A stretch of DNA of 34,489 nucleotides from Bacteroidales bacterium (GTDB lineage Bacteria > Bacteroidota > Bacteroidia > Bacteroidales > UBA932): NCBI GenBank assembly GCA_017544005.1, contig JAFYEZ010000044.1, positions 1 through 34,489 on the forward strand. Reading direction: 5' to 3'. Shown here piece after piece: positions 1 to 7,611 of the stretch (positions within the stretch are counted from its first letter, which is position 1; every line of letters starts with the position of its first letter). Below the pieces are notes generated by a model. That model did not search any database. It saw only the letters and a program-made list of their open reading frames with translations, and was not told the DNA's origin. The translations under genes were made by a program, and so were the position numbers.

Positions 1-749
1 AGGAGGAGCAGCTGGAGATCTTCATTCCCAACGGCCCCCGCCTGGGCAACAAGGTGATCGAGTGCAAGGGCGTAAGCAAGGCATTCGGCGACAAGGTCCT
101 CTTTGAGAATCTGACCTTCTCGCTGCCGCCCGCCGGAATCGTGGGCGTGATTGGCCCCAACGGCGCCGGCAAGACCACCCTCTTCCGCCTGATCATGGGC
201 TACGAGAAGCCCGATGCGGGCACCTTCGAGGTGGGCTAAACGGTCAAGATCGCCTACGTGGACCAGCAGCACCGGCAGATCGATCCGGACCGCACGGTCT
301 TCGAGACCATTGCGGAGAATTCCGAATACGTCAAGCTGGGCAACAAGGAGATGAACGCCCGCGCCTACATCTCCCGCTTCAACTTCTCCGGCGCCGACCA
401 GGAGAAGAAGTGCGGGGTGCTCAGCGGCGGCGAACGCAACCGCCTCCACCTGGCCCTGACGCTCAAGGAAAATGCCAACGTGCTGCTGCTCGACGAGCCG
501 ACCAACGACGTGGACGTCAATACAATCCGCGCGCTGGAGGAGGGCCTCGAGAACTTCGCCGGCTGCGCCGTGGTGGTCAGCCACGACCGTTGGTTCCTGG
601 ATAGGATTGCCACCCACATCCTCGCCTTTGAAGGGGAGGGACAGGTCTATTTCTTCGAGGGAACCTACTCGGAGTATGAGGAGAACAAGAAGATGCGCCT
701 CGGTAACGCGGAGCCCAAACGTTTCAAATACAAGAAACTGATGGAGTAG
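1..749 (+). pseudogene. ettA: Energy-dependent translational throttle ABC-F ATPase, 5'-truncated by window and interrupted by in-frame TAA
   Basis: EttA-type ABC-F proteins bind the ribosomal E site and tune early elongation to the ATP/ADP ratio; they are soluble and have two ATPase domains. Only the second domain and the end of the linker are inside the window; the frame is open from base 3. Visible motifs are Walker A GPNGAGKTT, signature LSGGERNRLHLAL, Walker B LLLDEPTNDVD and the H-switch SHDRWFLDR, ending in the short basic tail KRFKYKKLME. At 237-239 the frame has TAA between VG and TVKIAYVDQQHR. Family members continue through this point, often with Glu, so one GAA/GAG to TAA change would explain it. 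Both sides are otherwise well conserved and in the same frame, so the damage is either recent or a sequencing error. No credible internal restart follows. The family call is firm; the functional state is not. Confidence 0.9.
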
Positions 750-757
750 AGAAACTT

Positions 758-788
758 TTTGCAGGATTGAAAATAATATCTATCTTTG
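758..788 (+). promoter_or_regulatory. Bacteroidota-type promoter of rpsU (-33 TTTG, -7 TATCTTTG)
   Basis: TTTG at 758-761 is followed after 19 bp by TATCTTTG at 781-788, matching the known Bacteroides consensus TTTG-N19-TAnnTTTG. Transcription would start near 793-796, giving a leader of about 25 nt before rpsU. Confidence 0.8.
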
Positions 789-802
789 CCGTCCCTAAGA
801 AA

Positions 803-810
803 AAGGAGGT
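803..810 (+). promoter_or_regulatory. Strong Shine-Dalgarno sequence of rpsU
   Basis: AAGGAGGT lies 8 nt before the ATG at 819. It is nearly the full anti-Shine-Dalgarno complement, in a genome where most start codons in this window have none. In Bacteroidota the 16S rRNA tail is held by bS21, bS18 and bS6, and a strong site on rpsU has been interpreted as autogenous control by bS21 supply. Confidence 0.85.
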
Positions 811-818
811 GTTTGTAA

Positions 819-1010
819 ATGATCATCGTACAGGTTAAAGAAGGCGAAAACATTGAGCGCGCGCTCAAGAAGTTCAAACGCAAATTCGAGAAGACCGGCA
901 TCGTCCGTGAGCTCCGTTCCCGCAAGACGTTCGAAAAACCGTCCGTGAAGCGTCGTGAGCAGAAGAACAAGGCGATCTATGTACAGCATTTGCAACTCGA
1001 AGAGGAATAA
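819..1010 (+). CDS. rpsU: 30S ribosomal protein bS21
   Basis: A 63-residue basic protein beginning MIIVQVKEGENIERALKKFK, the standard bS21 start, followed by the helical KFEKTGIVRELRSRK segment; the length is normal for Bacteroidota. bS21 is a small-subunit protein at the platform near the 3' end of 16S rRNA. In this phylum it helps sequester the anti-Shine-Dalgarno sequence, so its own strong ribosome binding site (803-810) is likely a feedback device: translation rises when ribosomes lack bS21. The gene is a single-gene unit with its own promoter (758-788) and intrinsic terminator (1031-1067). The ATG at 819 is fixed by the binding site spacing and by conservation of the N-terminus. Confidence 0.97.
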   Translation: MIIVQVKEGENIERALKKFKRKFEKTGIVRELRSRKTFEKPSVKRREQKNKAIYVQHLQLEEE

Positions 1011-1030
1011 TTCCCCTGACGCCTCAAACA

Positions 1031-1067
1031 AGAACGGGCAGCCGCAAGGCCGCCCGTTCTGTTTTTT
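1031..1067 (+). terminator. Rho-independent terminator of rpsU
   Basis: A hairpin with 9-bp outer stem AGAACGGGC/GCCCGTTCT, one A/C mismatch, a 3-bp GCC/GGC inner stem and a GCAA tetraloop is followed by GTTTTTT. The T tract touches the stop codon of convergent guaA. On the minus strand the tract is poor, so it mainly serves rpsU. Confidence 0.88.
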
Positions 1068-2607
1068 ATTCCCACTCGATGGTTGCCGGGGGTTTGGAGG
1101 AGATGTCGTAGCAGACGCGGTTGACGCCGCGGACGTGGTTGATGATGTCGGTGGAGACGCGGGCCATGAAATCGTAGGGCAAGTGCGCCCAGTCGGCCGT
1201 CATCGCGTCGGTGCTGGTCACCGCCCGCAGGGCCACGGGATGCTCGTAGGTGCGCTCGTCGCCCATCACGCCCACGCTGCGGACCGTGGAGAGCAGGATG
1301 GCGCCCGCCTGCCAGATCTTATTATAGAGGATTTCACCGTCTTCGCAGACATACTCACGCATCGCGCGGATGTAGATGTCATCGGCATCCTGGAGAATGC
1401 GGACCTTCTCCGGGGTGATGTCGCCGAGAATCCGGACAGCCAGGCCCGGACCGGGGAAGGGATGTCGGGTGATCAGGCGCTCGGGCATGCCCAGCTGGCG
1501 GCCCACACGGCGCACTTCATCCTTGAAGAGCCACTTGAGCGGCTCGCAGAGCTGCAGGTGCATCTCCTTGGGCAGGCCCCCCACGTTGTGGTGGCTCTTG
1601 ATGACCTTGCCCGTGATGTTGAGGGATTCGATGCGGTCGGGATAGATGGTGCCCTGAGCGAGCCATTTTGCATCCGTAATCTTGTGGGCTTCGGCATTGA
1701 AGACTTCCACGAAGTCCCGGCCGATAATCTTGCGCTTCTGCTCGGGATCGGAGACGCCCGCGAGGTCCGCGAAGAACTTCCCGCTGGCATCCACCCCGAT
1801 TACATGGAGTCCCAGCCCCTGGTAATCCTCCATCACCTGCTTGAACTCGTTCTTGCGGAGCATGCCGTGGTCCACGAAGATGCAGGTGAGACGGTCGCCG
1901 ATGGCGCGGTTGAGGAGGACGGCGGCCACGCTGCTGTCCACGCCGCCCGAAAGGCCCAGGATGACGCGGTCATTTCCCAGCTGTTCCTTCAACTCCGCCA
2001 CCGTGGTGTCCACGAACGAGGCGGCGCTCCAACTCTGGCGGCTGCCGCAGACATCCACCACGAAGTTCTTGAGCAGCAGGGAGCCCTGCACGCTGTGGAA
2101 CACTTCCGGGTGGAACTGTACGCCCCAGAGTTTATCGCCCTCGGCCTGGAAGGCGGCGTTGCTGACGCTCTCCGTCGAGGCGATCGTCCGGAAACCGGCG
2201 GGGAGGGCGGTGATGGTGTCGCCGTGGCTCATCCACACCTGCGAACCTTTGTCGAAGCCCTTGAACAGCGGATTCTCCGCCTCGAAAGAGACCAGGTGCT
2301 GCCGGCCGTATTCACGCGAGGGAGCGGGCTCCACGCGGCCTCCGAGGGTATGGCTCATGAACTGGGCGCCATAGCAGATGCCGAGGATGGGATAGCGCCC
2401 CCGGATCTGTGCGAGATCGATCTTGAAGGCCTCCGGGTCATAGACCGAGAAGGGCGATCCGCTGAGGATGACACCGATTACGTCGGGGTCGTCCTGCGGG
2501 AACTTGTTGTAGGGAAGAATTTCGCAGAAGGTGTCCAGTTCGCGGACACGGCGGCCGATCAGCTGGGTGGTCTGGGAGCCGAAATCGAGGATGATGATTT
2601 TTTGCAT
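1066..2607 (-). CDS. guaA: GMP synthase (glutamine-hydrolysing)
   Basis: A 513-residue enzyme that converts XMP, ATP and glutamine to GMP in purine biosynthesis. The N-terminal class I glutamine amidotransferase has its nucleophile Cys78 in GICYGAQ and the His166/Glu168 pair in FHPEV. The ATP pyrophosphatase PP-loop is at about 218-226 (LSGGVDSS). The C-terminal dimerisation domain contains [13 protein letters not shown] and ends in PPATIEWE. The start is ATG at 2607 ([12 protein letters not shown]), the usual amidotransferase beginning; the reading frame is open far upstream, but that part is antisense to xerC and not homologous. It is divergent from the xerC-like gene across 39 bp and convergent with rpsU. 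A TAnnTTTG box ends only 3 nt before the ATG. Confidence 0.97.
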   Translation of the reverse strand: MQKIIILDFGSQTTQLIGRRVRELDTFCEILPYNKFPQDDPDVIGVILSGSPFSVYDPEAFKIDLAQIRGRYPILGICYGAQFMSHTLGGRVEPAPSREYGRQHLVSFEAENPLFKGFDKGSQVWMSHGDTITALPAGFRTIASTESVSNAAFQAEGDKLWGVQFHPEVFHSVQGSLLLKNFVVDVCGSRQSWSAASFVDTTVAELKEQLGNDRVILGLSGGVDSSVAAVLLNRAIGDRLTCIFVDHGMLRKNEFKQVMEDYQGLGLHVIGVDASGKFFADLAGVSDPEQKRKIIGRDFVEVFNAEAHKITDAKWLAQGTIYPDRIESLNITGKVIKSHHNVGGLPKEMHLQLCEPLKWLFKDEVRRVGRQLGMPERLITRHPFPGPGLAVRILGDITPEKVRILQDADDIYIRAMREYVCEDGEILYNKIWQAGAILLSTVRSVGVMGDERTYEHPVALRAVTSTDAMTADWAHLPYDFMARVSTDIINHVRGVNRVCYDISSKPPATIEWE

Positions 2608-2610
2608 ACA

Positions 2611-2618
2611 CAAAAATA
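2611..2618 (-). promoter_or_regulatory. Putative -7 box of guaA (TATTTTTG)
   Basis: On the minus strand TATTTTTG lies 3 nt before the guaA ATG. No TTTG is present at the expected -33 spacing. If used, the transcript would be leaderless or nearly so. Confidence 0.45.
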
Positions 2619-2631
2619 CAAAAGCCTTTTG

Positions 2632-2639
2632 TATCTTTG
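2632..2639 (+). promoter_or_regulatory. Putative -7 box of xerC-hpf (TATCTTTG)
   Basis: TATCTTTG lies 7 nt before the ATG at 2647. The nearest upstream TTTG (2601-2604) is 27 bp away, too far for a standard -33 element, so strength is uncertain. Confidence 0.5.
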
Positions 2640-2646
2640 TAAAGAA

Positions 2647-3582
2647 ATGGAACTTTTTGACGATTTCATCGGGTATCTGCAGTTGCAGCGGCGCTATTCG
2701 CCCCGTACGCTGGCCCTCTACCGGGAGGCAGCCGAGGATTTCTACGCTTGCGTCGAGCCGGGCGTACCGTTCGATGAACTCTCGGAAAAAGTGGCCGTTG
2801 CGAGGTTGACCCCCAGGGAAATACGCAGTTATATCGCCAGCTCGATGGAGCAGGGCGGCCTCGGCGCCCGCACCGTGAACCAGCGCCTGTCGGCCCTGAG
2901 CACCTGGTGCCGCTACCTGATGCAACGGGGCAAGCTCGCCGCCAATCCGGTCCGCAAGGTGCCCCGCCCCAAGGAGGAGAAGCGGCTGCCGCAGTTCTAC
3001 ACGGAGCCTTCCCTCGAGAACTATTTCGGAGAATCGCTCGCCCGCTGCGAGGCGACCGGGGAATTCGGGCCGCTGATGAATCGGACCGTGCTGTTGATTC
3101 TCTACAGCACCGGGATGCGTCGCGCCGAGCTCTGTAATCTCAGAATCAGGGACTTCGACCCGGCCCGGCGGACTTTCAGGATTGTCGGAAAAGGGGACAA
3201 GCCACGTGAAATTCCTCTTCCCGCTTTGATTTGTCGGGAAATTGACGTATATTTGAAGAGAAATGAACAGGAGCATCCCGACAACCCGGGCGGGTACTTC
3301 TTCCTGACGCCGCACGGCAAGCCGCTTTACCCGGCTTTCGTGAACAATCTGGTCCGGAAGGAGCTCTCGGGGGTGAAGGGGTTCACGGGGCGCAAGTCTC
3401 CGCACGTGCTGCGGCATTCGCTGGCCACCCACCTGCTCAACCGCGGAGCGGACCTCAACAGCATCAAGGAGATACTCGGACACTCCTCGCTGGCCGCCAC
3501 GCAGGTTTACACGCACAACTCGTTCGAACAGTTGAAAGAGACATATTTAACCGCTCATCCCAGAGCAAAAAACAGGAGGTAA
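2647..3582 (+). CDS. xerC: XerC/XerD-like tyrosine recombinase
   Basis: A 311-residue site-specific recombinase. An N-terminal SAM-like core-binding domain (about 1-105, with [11 protein letters not shown]) precedes the catalytic domain. The catalytic set is complete: Arg158 in TGMR, Lys182 in VGKGDK, His253 and Arg256 in HVLRH, His279 in LGHS and nucleophile Tyr288 in TQVYTH. Length and motifs fit the housekeeping Xer family that resolves chromosome dimers at dif, rather than a long phage integrase. The neighbourhood supports this: in Bacteroidales a recombinase of this type usually precedes hpf/raiA, as here. The last codons (AGG AGG TAA) also form the ribosome binding site of hpf, so the two genes are tightly coupled. 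Whether it is XerC or XerD cannot be settled from sequence alone. Confidence 0.88.
   Translation: MELFDDFIGYLQLQRRYSPRTLALYREAAEDFYACVEPGVPFDELSEKVAVARLTPREIRSYIASSMEQGGLGARTVNQRLSALSTWCRYLMQRGKLAANPVRKVPRPKEEKRLPQFYTEPSLENYFGESLARCEATGEFGPLMNRTVLLILYSTGMRRAELCNLRIRDFDPARRTFRIVGKGDKPREIPLPALICREIDVYLKRNEQEHPDNPGGYFFLTPHGKPLYPAFVNNLVRKELSGVKGFTGRKSPHVLRHSLATHLLNRGADLNSIKEILGHSSLAATQVYTHNSFEQLKETYLTAHPRAKNRR
3574..3580 (+). promoter_or_regulatory. Strong Shine-Dalgarno sequence of hpf inside the xerC stop region
   Basis: AGGAGGT ends 4 nt before the ATG at 3585 and overlaps the last two sense codons and the stop of the recombinase gene. It is one of only two strong sites I noticed at starts in this window, the other being rpsU. 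Confidence 0.7.
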
Positions 3583-3584
3583 TT

Positions 3585-3878
3585 ATGGAAATCCAGATCC
3601 AATCCATCAAGTTCGATGCCGACCAGAAGCTCATCGATTTCACCAACAAGAAGCTCTCCAAGCTGGAGAAGTTCTACGACGAGGCAGCCCTGATGGAGGT
3701 GAACCTCTCCCTGCTGAATGACCCGCAGAACAAGAACGTGAAGGTCCGTGTCATCATCCCCGGTGCAGAAGACATCGTGGTGGAGCGCAAGTCAGAAACC
3801 TTCGAATCCGCCGTCGTGGATTGCGCCAAGACCCTGAAAGACCGGATGGTCCAGGCCAAGGAGAAACGATTCCAGTAA
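3585..3878 (+). CDS. hpf: Ribosome hibernation-promoting factor, short form (HPF/RaiA family)
   Basis: A 97-residue protein, MEIQIQSIKFDADQKLIDFT onward, with the beta-alpha-beta-beta-beta-alpha pattern of the HPF/YfiA family and the basic C-terminal helix TLKDRMVQAKEKRFQ. It binds the 30S decoding region and silences ribosomes in stationary phase or starvation. The length matches short HPF without the dimerising C-terminal domain. It lies 2 nt after the recombinase stop and is probably co-transcribed with it. The strong ribosome binding site is unusual for this genome and may link its translation to the state of the 16S tail; that is inference. The stop codon directly abuts the stop of convergent lplA. 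Confidence 0.92.
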   Translation: MEIQIQSIKFDADQKLIDFTNKKLSKLEKFYDEAALMEVNLSLLNDPQNKNVKVRVIIPGAEDIVVERKSETFESAVVDCAKTLKDRMVQAKEKRFQ

Positions 3879-4856
3879 TCAGAAGAGCAGCGACAGCAGC
3901 TCCTGGCCGCTGACGCCGCAGAAGAAGTCATCGACGGTCATCGTCCCCAAGAGGGCGGTGACCGCCTCTTTTGTATAGGGACAGCCGCAGAGGGCCGTGC
4001 AGAATTCCTCCGTCGGCCGGCGGAAGAAGTAGTCGCCCCGGAGGTCGGCTGCGCGGATGATTCCCTCCCGGATGTCGAGGGAGACCTCCAGCAGCCCGCC
4101 CGGGAACTTGCGGCAGGCGTTGAAGGAGAAGGCGGGCGAGCGGCCGAAGTTCCACGCGTCAGTGCGGTATTTTTCGGCTGCCAGGCGGTCGATGACGGCG
4201 CGGTCCGCCTCGCTGTACGCCCAGGTTGCGGCCTCCCGGCCGACACGCTCCGCCAGGTAATCGATAAACTCGGCGACTGGCATCGGCCGGGGCAGGTGCG
4301 AGGAGATGTTGGTCACGCGGCTGCGCATCGAGGCCACGCTGCGCCCGGCATACTTTTCTGGGCGGGGAAGCAGCGACTGCGAGATGTCCTCCACGGAGGC
4401 GCTGTAGAGCAGCGTGCCGTGCTGCAGCACGCGGTCCCCGTCAATGCACATGGCGTTGCCGGAGAACTTGGCCCCGTCGAGGGTCAGGTCGTTGCGTCCC
4501 TCCAGGCGGGCCTCCACGCCGAGCCCCCGCAGCGCCTCGAGAATCGGCGCCGTGAAGCGGCGGAACATCGACCGGCTGTCGCGGTCGGCTCCGACCCGGT
4601 CTATAAAGGTGAAGTTGACGTTGCCCAGATCATGGAAGACGGCGCCGCCGCCGGTCAGCCTGCGCACCACGGCAATCCCGCGCGCCTCCACGAAGGGGCG
4701 GTTGATCTCCGCATGGGCATTCTGGTTGCGTCCCACGATCACGGCGGGCTCATTGCGCCAGAGGCGGAAGAGGGGAACCTCTGCGTTTCTGAGCAGATAC
4801 TCTTCCGCCGCGAGGTTCCAATAGGGGTCGGTGCAGGAATCCTTCAGGCAGTACAT
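3879..4856 (-). CDS. lplA: Lipoate-protein ligase A
   Basis: A 325-residue ligase that activates lipoate with ATP and attaches it to lipoyl domains of 2-oxoacid dehydrogenases and glycine cleavage H protein. The biotin/lipoate ligase fold is clear: RRLTGGGAVFHDLGN at 65-79 (lipoate-binding loop) and the catalytic lysine Lys130 in LDGAKFSGNAM. A C-terminal accessory domain runs from about 240 to the end, as in E. coli-type LplA, so the protein should both adenylate and transfer. It is the last gene of the hpt-adk-obgE-PAP2-lplA operon; its start overlaps the PAP2 gene by 13 bp. The stop TGA (3881-3879) touches the hpf stop with no spacer and no terminator between them. Confidence 0.93.
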   Translation of the reverse strand: MYCLKDSCTDPYWNLAAEEYLLRNAEVPLFRLWRNEPAVIVGRNQNAHAEINRPFVEARGIAVVRRLTGGGAVFHDLGNVNFTFIDRVGADRDSRSMFRRFTAPILEALRGLGVEARLEGRNDLTLDGAKFSGNAMCIDGDRVLQHGTLLYSASVEDISQSLLPRPEKYAGRSVASMRSRVTNISSHLPRPMPVAEFIDYLAERVGREAATWAYSEADRAVIDRLAAEKYRTDAWNFGRSPAFSFNACRKFPGGLLEVSLDIREGIIRAADLRGDYFFRRPTEEFCTALCGCPYTKEAVTALLGTMTVDDFFCGVSGQELLSLLF

Positions 4857-5416
4857 CGCTTGTCAATTCCTTTGAAAATCAGATGCATCAGCAGAATGGC
4901 CGCCCCGCCGACCAGCAGGCCGAACGCTGCGCCGCCCAGGACATCGCCCAGAAAGTGCTTGCCTACGTAGATGCGGCTGTAGGAGACCATCGCCGCCCAG
5001 CAGAAGAGGGGGATGCTCCACCAGCGCCGCTTGAGCAGCCAGGCGCTCGCCAGCGAAAAACCGAACGTGTTGGCGGCATGGCCCGAAGGGAAACCGTAGA
5101 GGCTGCCGTGCTTTTCCAGTAGATGAATCATGCCGCTCAGCGCCGGGTCCTCGCAGGGGCGCAGACGCAGGAAGGCGTGTTCCTTCAGCCAGTGGGTGAA
5201 GATGTCGGTAAAGGCAAAGGCGGCCACAAGCACCAGCGTGCCGATCAGTGCCTTGCGCCAGGGAAGCTTGCAGAAGAGCAGGACGATGGCCGCCAGGTAG
5301 AGCGGCACCCAGACATAGACCCTGGAGAAGAAAACCATCACCGGGTCCAGCCAGGCGGCGTGCGCCCCGTTCAGGGCTACCGTCAGGATCCGGTCGAGGT
5401 CAATCAGCGGATTCAT
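4844..5416 (-). CDS. PAP2-family membrane phosphatase
   Basis: A 190-residue inner-membrane protein with about five hydrophobic segments and the three PAP2 motifs: K78...RP at 86-87, PSGH at 110-113 and [12 protein letters not shown] at 147-158 with His113 and His154 as catalytic candidates. The family hydrolyses phosphatidate, undecaprenyl pyrophosphate or related lipid phosphates on the outer face of the membrane; the substrate cannot be told here. In motif 1 seven residues separate Lys78 from RP rather than the canonical six. It overlaps obgE by 17 bp and lplA by 13 bp, so it is translated within the same operon. Undecaprenyl-pyrophosphatase activity would be the conservative guess. Confidence 0.88.
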   Translation of the reverse strand: MNPLIDLDRILTVALNGAHAAWLDPVMVFFSRVYVWVPLYLAAIVLLFCKLPWRKALIGTLVLVAAFAFTDIFTHWLKEHAFLRLRPCEDPALSGMIHLLEKHGSLYGFPSGHAANTFGFSLASAWLLKRRWWSIPLFCWAAMVSYSRIYVGKHFLGDVLGGAAFGLLVGGAAILLMHLIFKGIDKRCTA

Positions 5417-6406
5417 CGGGGTTGAGGGTGCGCCAGAGCAGGTCTTTCAACTGGGGAATCCCTTCGCCCGTGAGCGAACAGATAAAGAGGTAGGGTACCT
5501 TGCGGGGCATGTGGCGGCGAATCTCGGTCTTGAGTTCGTCGTCGAGCATGTCCGACTTGGTGACGGCGATCACCCGCTGCTTGTCCAGCAGTTCCGGGTT
5601 GTACTGCTTGAGTTCGTTGAGCAGGATTTTGTACTCCTTGCCGATATCCTTGCTGTCGGCGGGAATCATGAAGAGCAGCATCGCGTTGCGCTCAATGTGG
5701 CGCAGGAAGCGGAGCCCCAGCCCCTTGCCTTCGTGCGCGCCTTCGATGATGCCCGGGATGTCGGCCATCACGAATGATTTGTCGTCGTAATAATTGACGA
5801 TGCCCAGGTTGGGTTCCATCGTGGTGAAGGCGTAGTTGGCAATCTTGGGCTTGGCGGCGGAGACCACGGAAAGCAGGGTGGACTTGCCCGCGTTCGGAAA
5901 TCCCACGAGTCCCACGTCCGCCAGAATTTTCAGCTCCAGGATGAAGAGTCCCTCCACGCCCGGCTCGCCCGGCTGGGCGTAGCGCGGCGTCTGGTTGGTG
6001 GCACTCTTGAAGTTGTTGTTGCCCAGGCCGCCCCGGCCACCCTTGGCCAGGATGCGCTGCTCGCCGTCCTCCATGATCTCGAAGAGGATCTCGTTGGTCT
6101 CGCCGTCGCGGGCCACCGTTCCGAGGGGTACCTCGAGGATGACGTCGTCGCCCTCCTTGCGGTCTTGAGCTGGCCGCTGCCGTCCCCGCCGTCCTCGGCG
6201 CGGATGTTCTTGCGGTAGCGCAGGTGGATCAGCGTCCACATCTGCTTGTTGCCCCGCAGGATAATATGGCCGCCCCGGCCGCCGTCGCCGCCGTCCGGCC
6301 CGCCCTTGGGGACATACTTGGCCCGGTGCAGGTGCATCGAGCCCTTGCCGCCGCTGCCGGCCTTGCAATAGATGCGTACGTGATCAATGAAGTTGCTGTC
6401 GGCCAT
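5400..6406 (-). pseudogene. obgE: Obg-family ribosome-assembly GTPase with a one-base frameshift
   Basis: Obg is a normally essential GTPase in 50S assembly and stress signalling. The N-terminal Obg fold starts at ATG 6406 ([20 protein letters not shown]) and reads correctly to GDGSGQLKT. The rest of the Obg fold and the G domain continue in another frame from [20 protein letters not shown] to the stop at 5400. G1 is FPNAGKST, G3 DIPG, G4 TKSD. The switch is at about 6156-6163. Minus-strand ACC GC AAG there becomes in-frame ACC GGC AAG (T G K) if one G is restored, so a single-base deletion explains it. Everything else is intact and conserved, which argues for a sequencing or assembly error or a very recent mutation. 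It sits 15 bp after adk in the usual hpt-adk-obg order and overlaps the PAP2 gene. Confidence 0.92.
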
Positions 6407-6421
6407 GGCGCGTAAAGATTC

Positions 6422-6988
6422 CTATCCGATGACCTTTTCGATGCGGGCGAAGATCTCCTCGATGGCGCCTTCGCCGCCTATTTCGTTGTACTTGCCCTCG
6501 GCCTTGTAGAAGCCGATGACCGGTTCGGTCTTGGCGTGGTAGTTCCGGATGCGGTTGAGGATAATGGACTCGTCGGCGTCGTCCTTGCGGTTTTCGAGCA
6601 GGGCGCGGTGTTTGATGCGCTCGAGCACCATGCGGTCGTCAATCATGATGGAGATGACCGCCGTTACGGCCTCGCCGCGGGCGGAGAGCATCTTGTCCAG
6701 CACCTCGGCCTGCGCTACGGTGCGGGGAAAGCCGTCGTAGATGAAACCCTTGACGTGGGGATGCGCCTCCAGTTCGGAGAGAATCATCCCCTCGACCACC
6801 TCGTCGGGAACCAGGTTGCCCTTCTCGATCAGCGCGGCAGCCTGCCGGCCGAGTTCCGTACCGGCTTTGATTTCCCGGCGCAGGAGGTCGCCCGTGGAGA
6901 TGTGCCGCAGGTTGTATTTCTCAACCATCAGCGCGGCCTGGGTGCCCTTGCCGGCGCCCGGAGGGCCGAACAGAATATAGTGTTTCAT
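6422..6988 (-). CDS. adk: Adenylate kinase
   Basis: A 188-residue cytoplasmic kinase interconverting AMP + ATP and 2 ADP. Walker A is GPPGAGKGTQ at 8-17, the AMP-binding region is STGDLLRREI, and GFIYDGFPRTVAQAE is the family signature. The LID is the short form without a zinc-binding insertion, normal for Bacteroidota. It lies 3 bp after hpt and 15 bp before obgE in one minus-strand operon. Confidence 0.97.
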   Translation of the reverse strand: MKHYILFGPPGAGKGTQAALMVEKYNLRHISTGDLLRREIKAGTELGRQAAALIEKGNLVPDEVVEGMILSELEAHPHVKGFIYDGFPRTVAQAEVLDKMLSARGEAVTAVISIMIDDRMVLERIKHRALLENRKDDADESIILNRIRNYHAKTEPVIGFYKAEGKYNEIGGEGAIEEIFARIEKVIG

Positions 6989-6991
6989 GAT

Positions 6992-7534
6992 TTATTCGTC
7001 CAGAATGTAGATGTCCTTGAGGTTGCGGCCCAACTCGTTGAAGTCCAGGCCGAAACCGACGATGAACTTGGGCTCGATCTCCATCGCTACGTAGTCGAGC
7101 TTGATGGTGCTCTTGAAGATGGCGGGCTTGAAGAGCATCGTGCAGACCTTGACGTCGGAAGCGCCCTCGTCGGCGAGGATGCGCGTCAGGTCGGTGATGG
7201 TATGGCCCGTATCGACGATATCTTCCACGACAATCACGCGGCGGCCCTTGAGGCTGACGGTCAGGCCCAGCACCTTGCGGGTGACGCCCGTGGTCTCCGT
7301 GCCCTGGTAGGAGGAGAGGCGGATGGTGGCCAGTTCGCAGTTGAAGGTGAGCCGCTTGAGCAGTTCGGCGGTAAAGATGATGGAGCCGTTGAGGACGCAG
7401 AGGATGATGGGAACGTCGGTGCAGCCGGCATAGTCTGCGTTTACCTTGGCGGCAACGCGGTCGATTGCCTTTTCAATTTCTTCGTTGCTGATGTAGGGAA
7501 CGAAGGTCCTGTTTTGGAGTTTGATTTTAGCCAT
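6992..7534 (-). CDS. hpt: Hypoxanthine phosphoribosyltransferase
   Basis: A 180-residue purine salvage enzyme that makes IMP (and usually GMP) from the base and PRPP. The PRPP-binding motif VVEDIVDTGHT is at about 102-112. The flexible-loop SYQG lies at 75-78, and the purine-contact region FIVGFGLDFNELGRN is near the C-terminus. I start it at ATG 7534 (MAKIKLQN); nine codons upstream (to 7561) are open, but they would overlap the -7 box at 7559-7566. It heads the hpt-adk-obgE-PAP2-lplA operon and is divergent from the outer-membrane barrel gene. Confidence 0.95.
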   Translation of the reverse strand: MAKIKLQNRTFVPYISNEEIEKAIDRVAAKVNADYAGCTDVPIILCVLNGSIIFTAELLKRLTFNCELATIRLSSYQGTETTGVTRKVLGLTVSLKGRRVIVVEDIVDTGHTITDLTRILADEGASDVKVCTMLFKPAIFKSTIKLDYVAMEIEPKFIVGFGLDFNELGRNLKDIYILDE

Positions 7535-7548
7535 ACCAGAAATAGTTG

Positions 7549-7579
7549 TTTGGGAGTACAAATATAATCATTACCTTTG
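7549..7579 (+). promoter_or_regulatory. Bacteroidota-type promoter of the HHH outer-membrane gene
   Basis: TTTG at 7549-7552, a 19-bp spacer and TACCTTTG at 7572-7579 match the phylum consensus exactly. It overlaps the divergent hpt -7 box, so the two promoters probably compete. The leader to ATG 7612 would be about 25 nt. Confidence 0.8.
7559..7566 (-). promoter_or_regulatory. Putative -7 box of the hpt operon (TATATTTG)
   Basis: TATATTTG on the minus strand ends 24 nt before the hpt ATG. No clear TTTG lies at the -33 position. Confidence 0.55.
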
Positions 7580-7611
7580 GAACGAAATTGATTTTTCAAG
7601 ACATATTTGCC

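Noticed and set aside
3202-3214. CCACGTGAAA, which resembles half of a parS site
   Set aside because: Only the core matches the palindromic parS consensus, the flanks do not, and it encodes the conserved GDKPREIPL segment of the recombinase.
955-3582. An 875-codon open frame joining the complement of guaA to the xerC-like gene
   Set aside because: The first 564 codons are the antisense of guaA and resemble nothing; the true recombinase starts at 2647 with a conserved N-terminus and a promoter box before it. Long antisense frames are common in this GC-rich sequence because TTA, CTA and TCA codons are rare on the coding strand.
6150-6170. Programmed ribosomal frameshift as an explanation for obgE
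   Set aside because: There is no slippery heptamer at the switch; the purine-rich AGGAGGG on the minus strand lies after it rather than before it, and obg genes are not known to be recoded. A single missing base is simpler.
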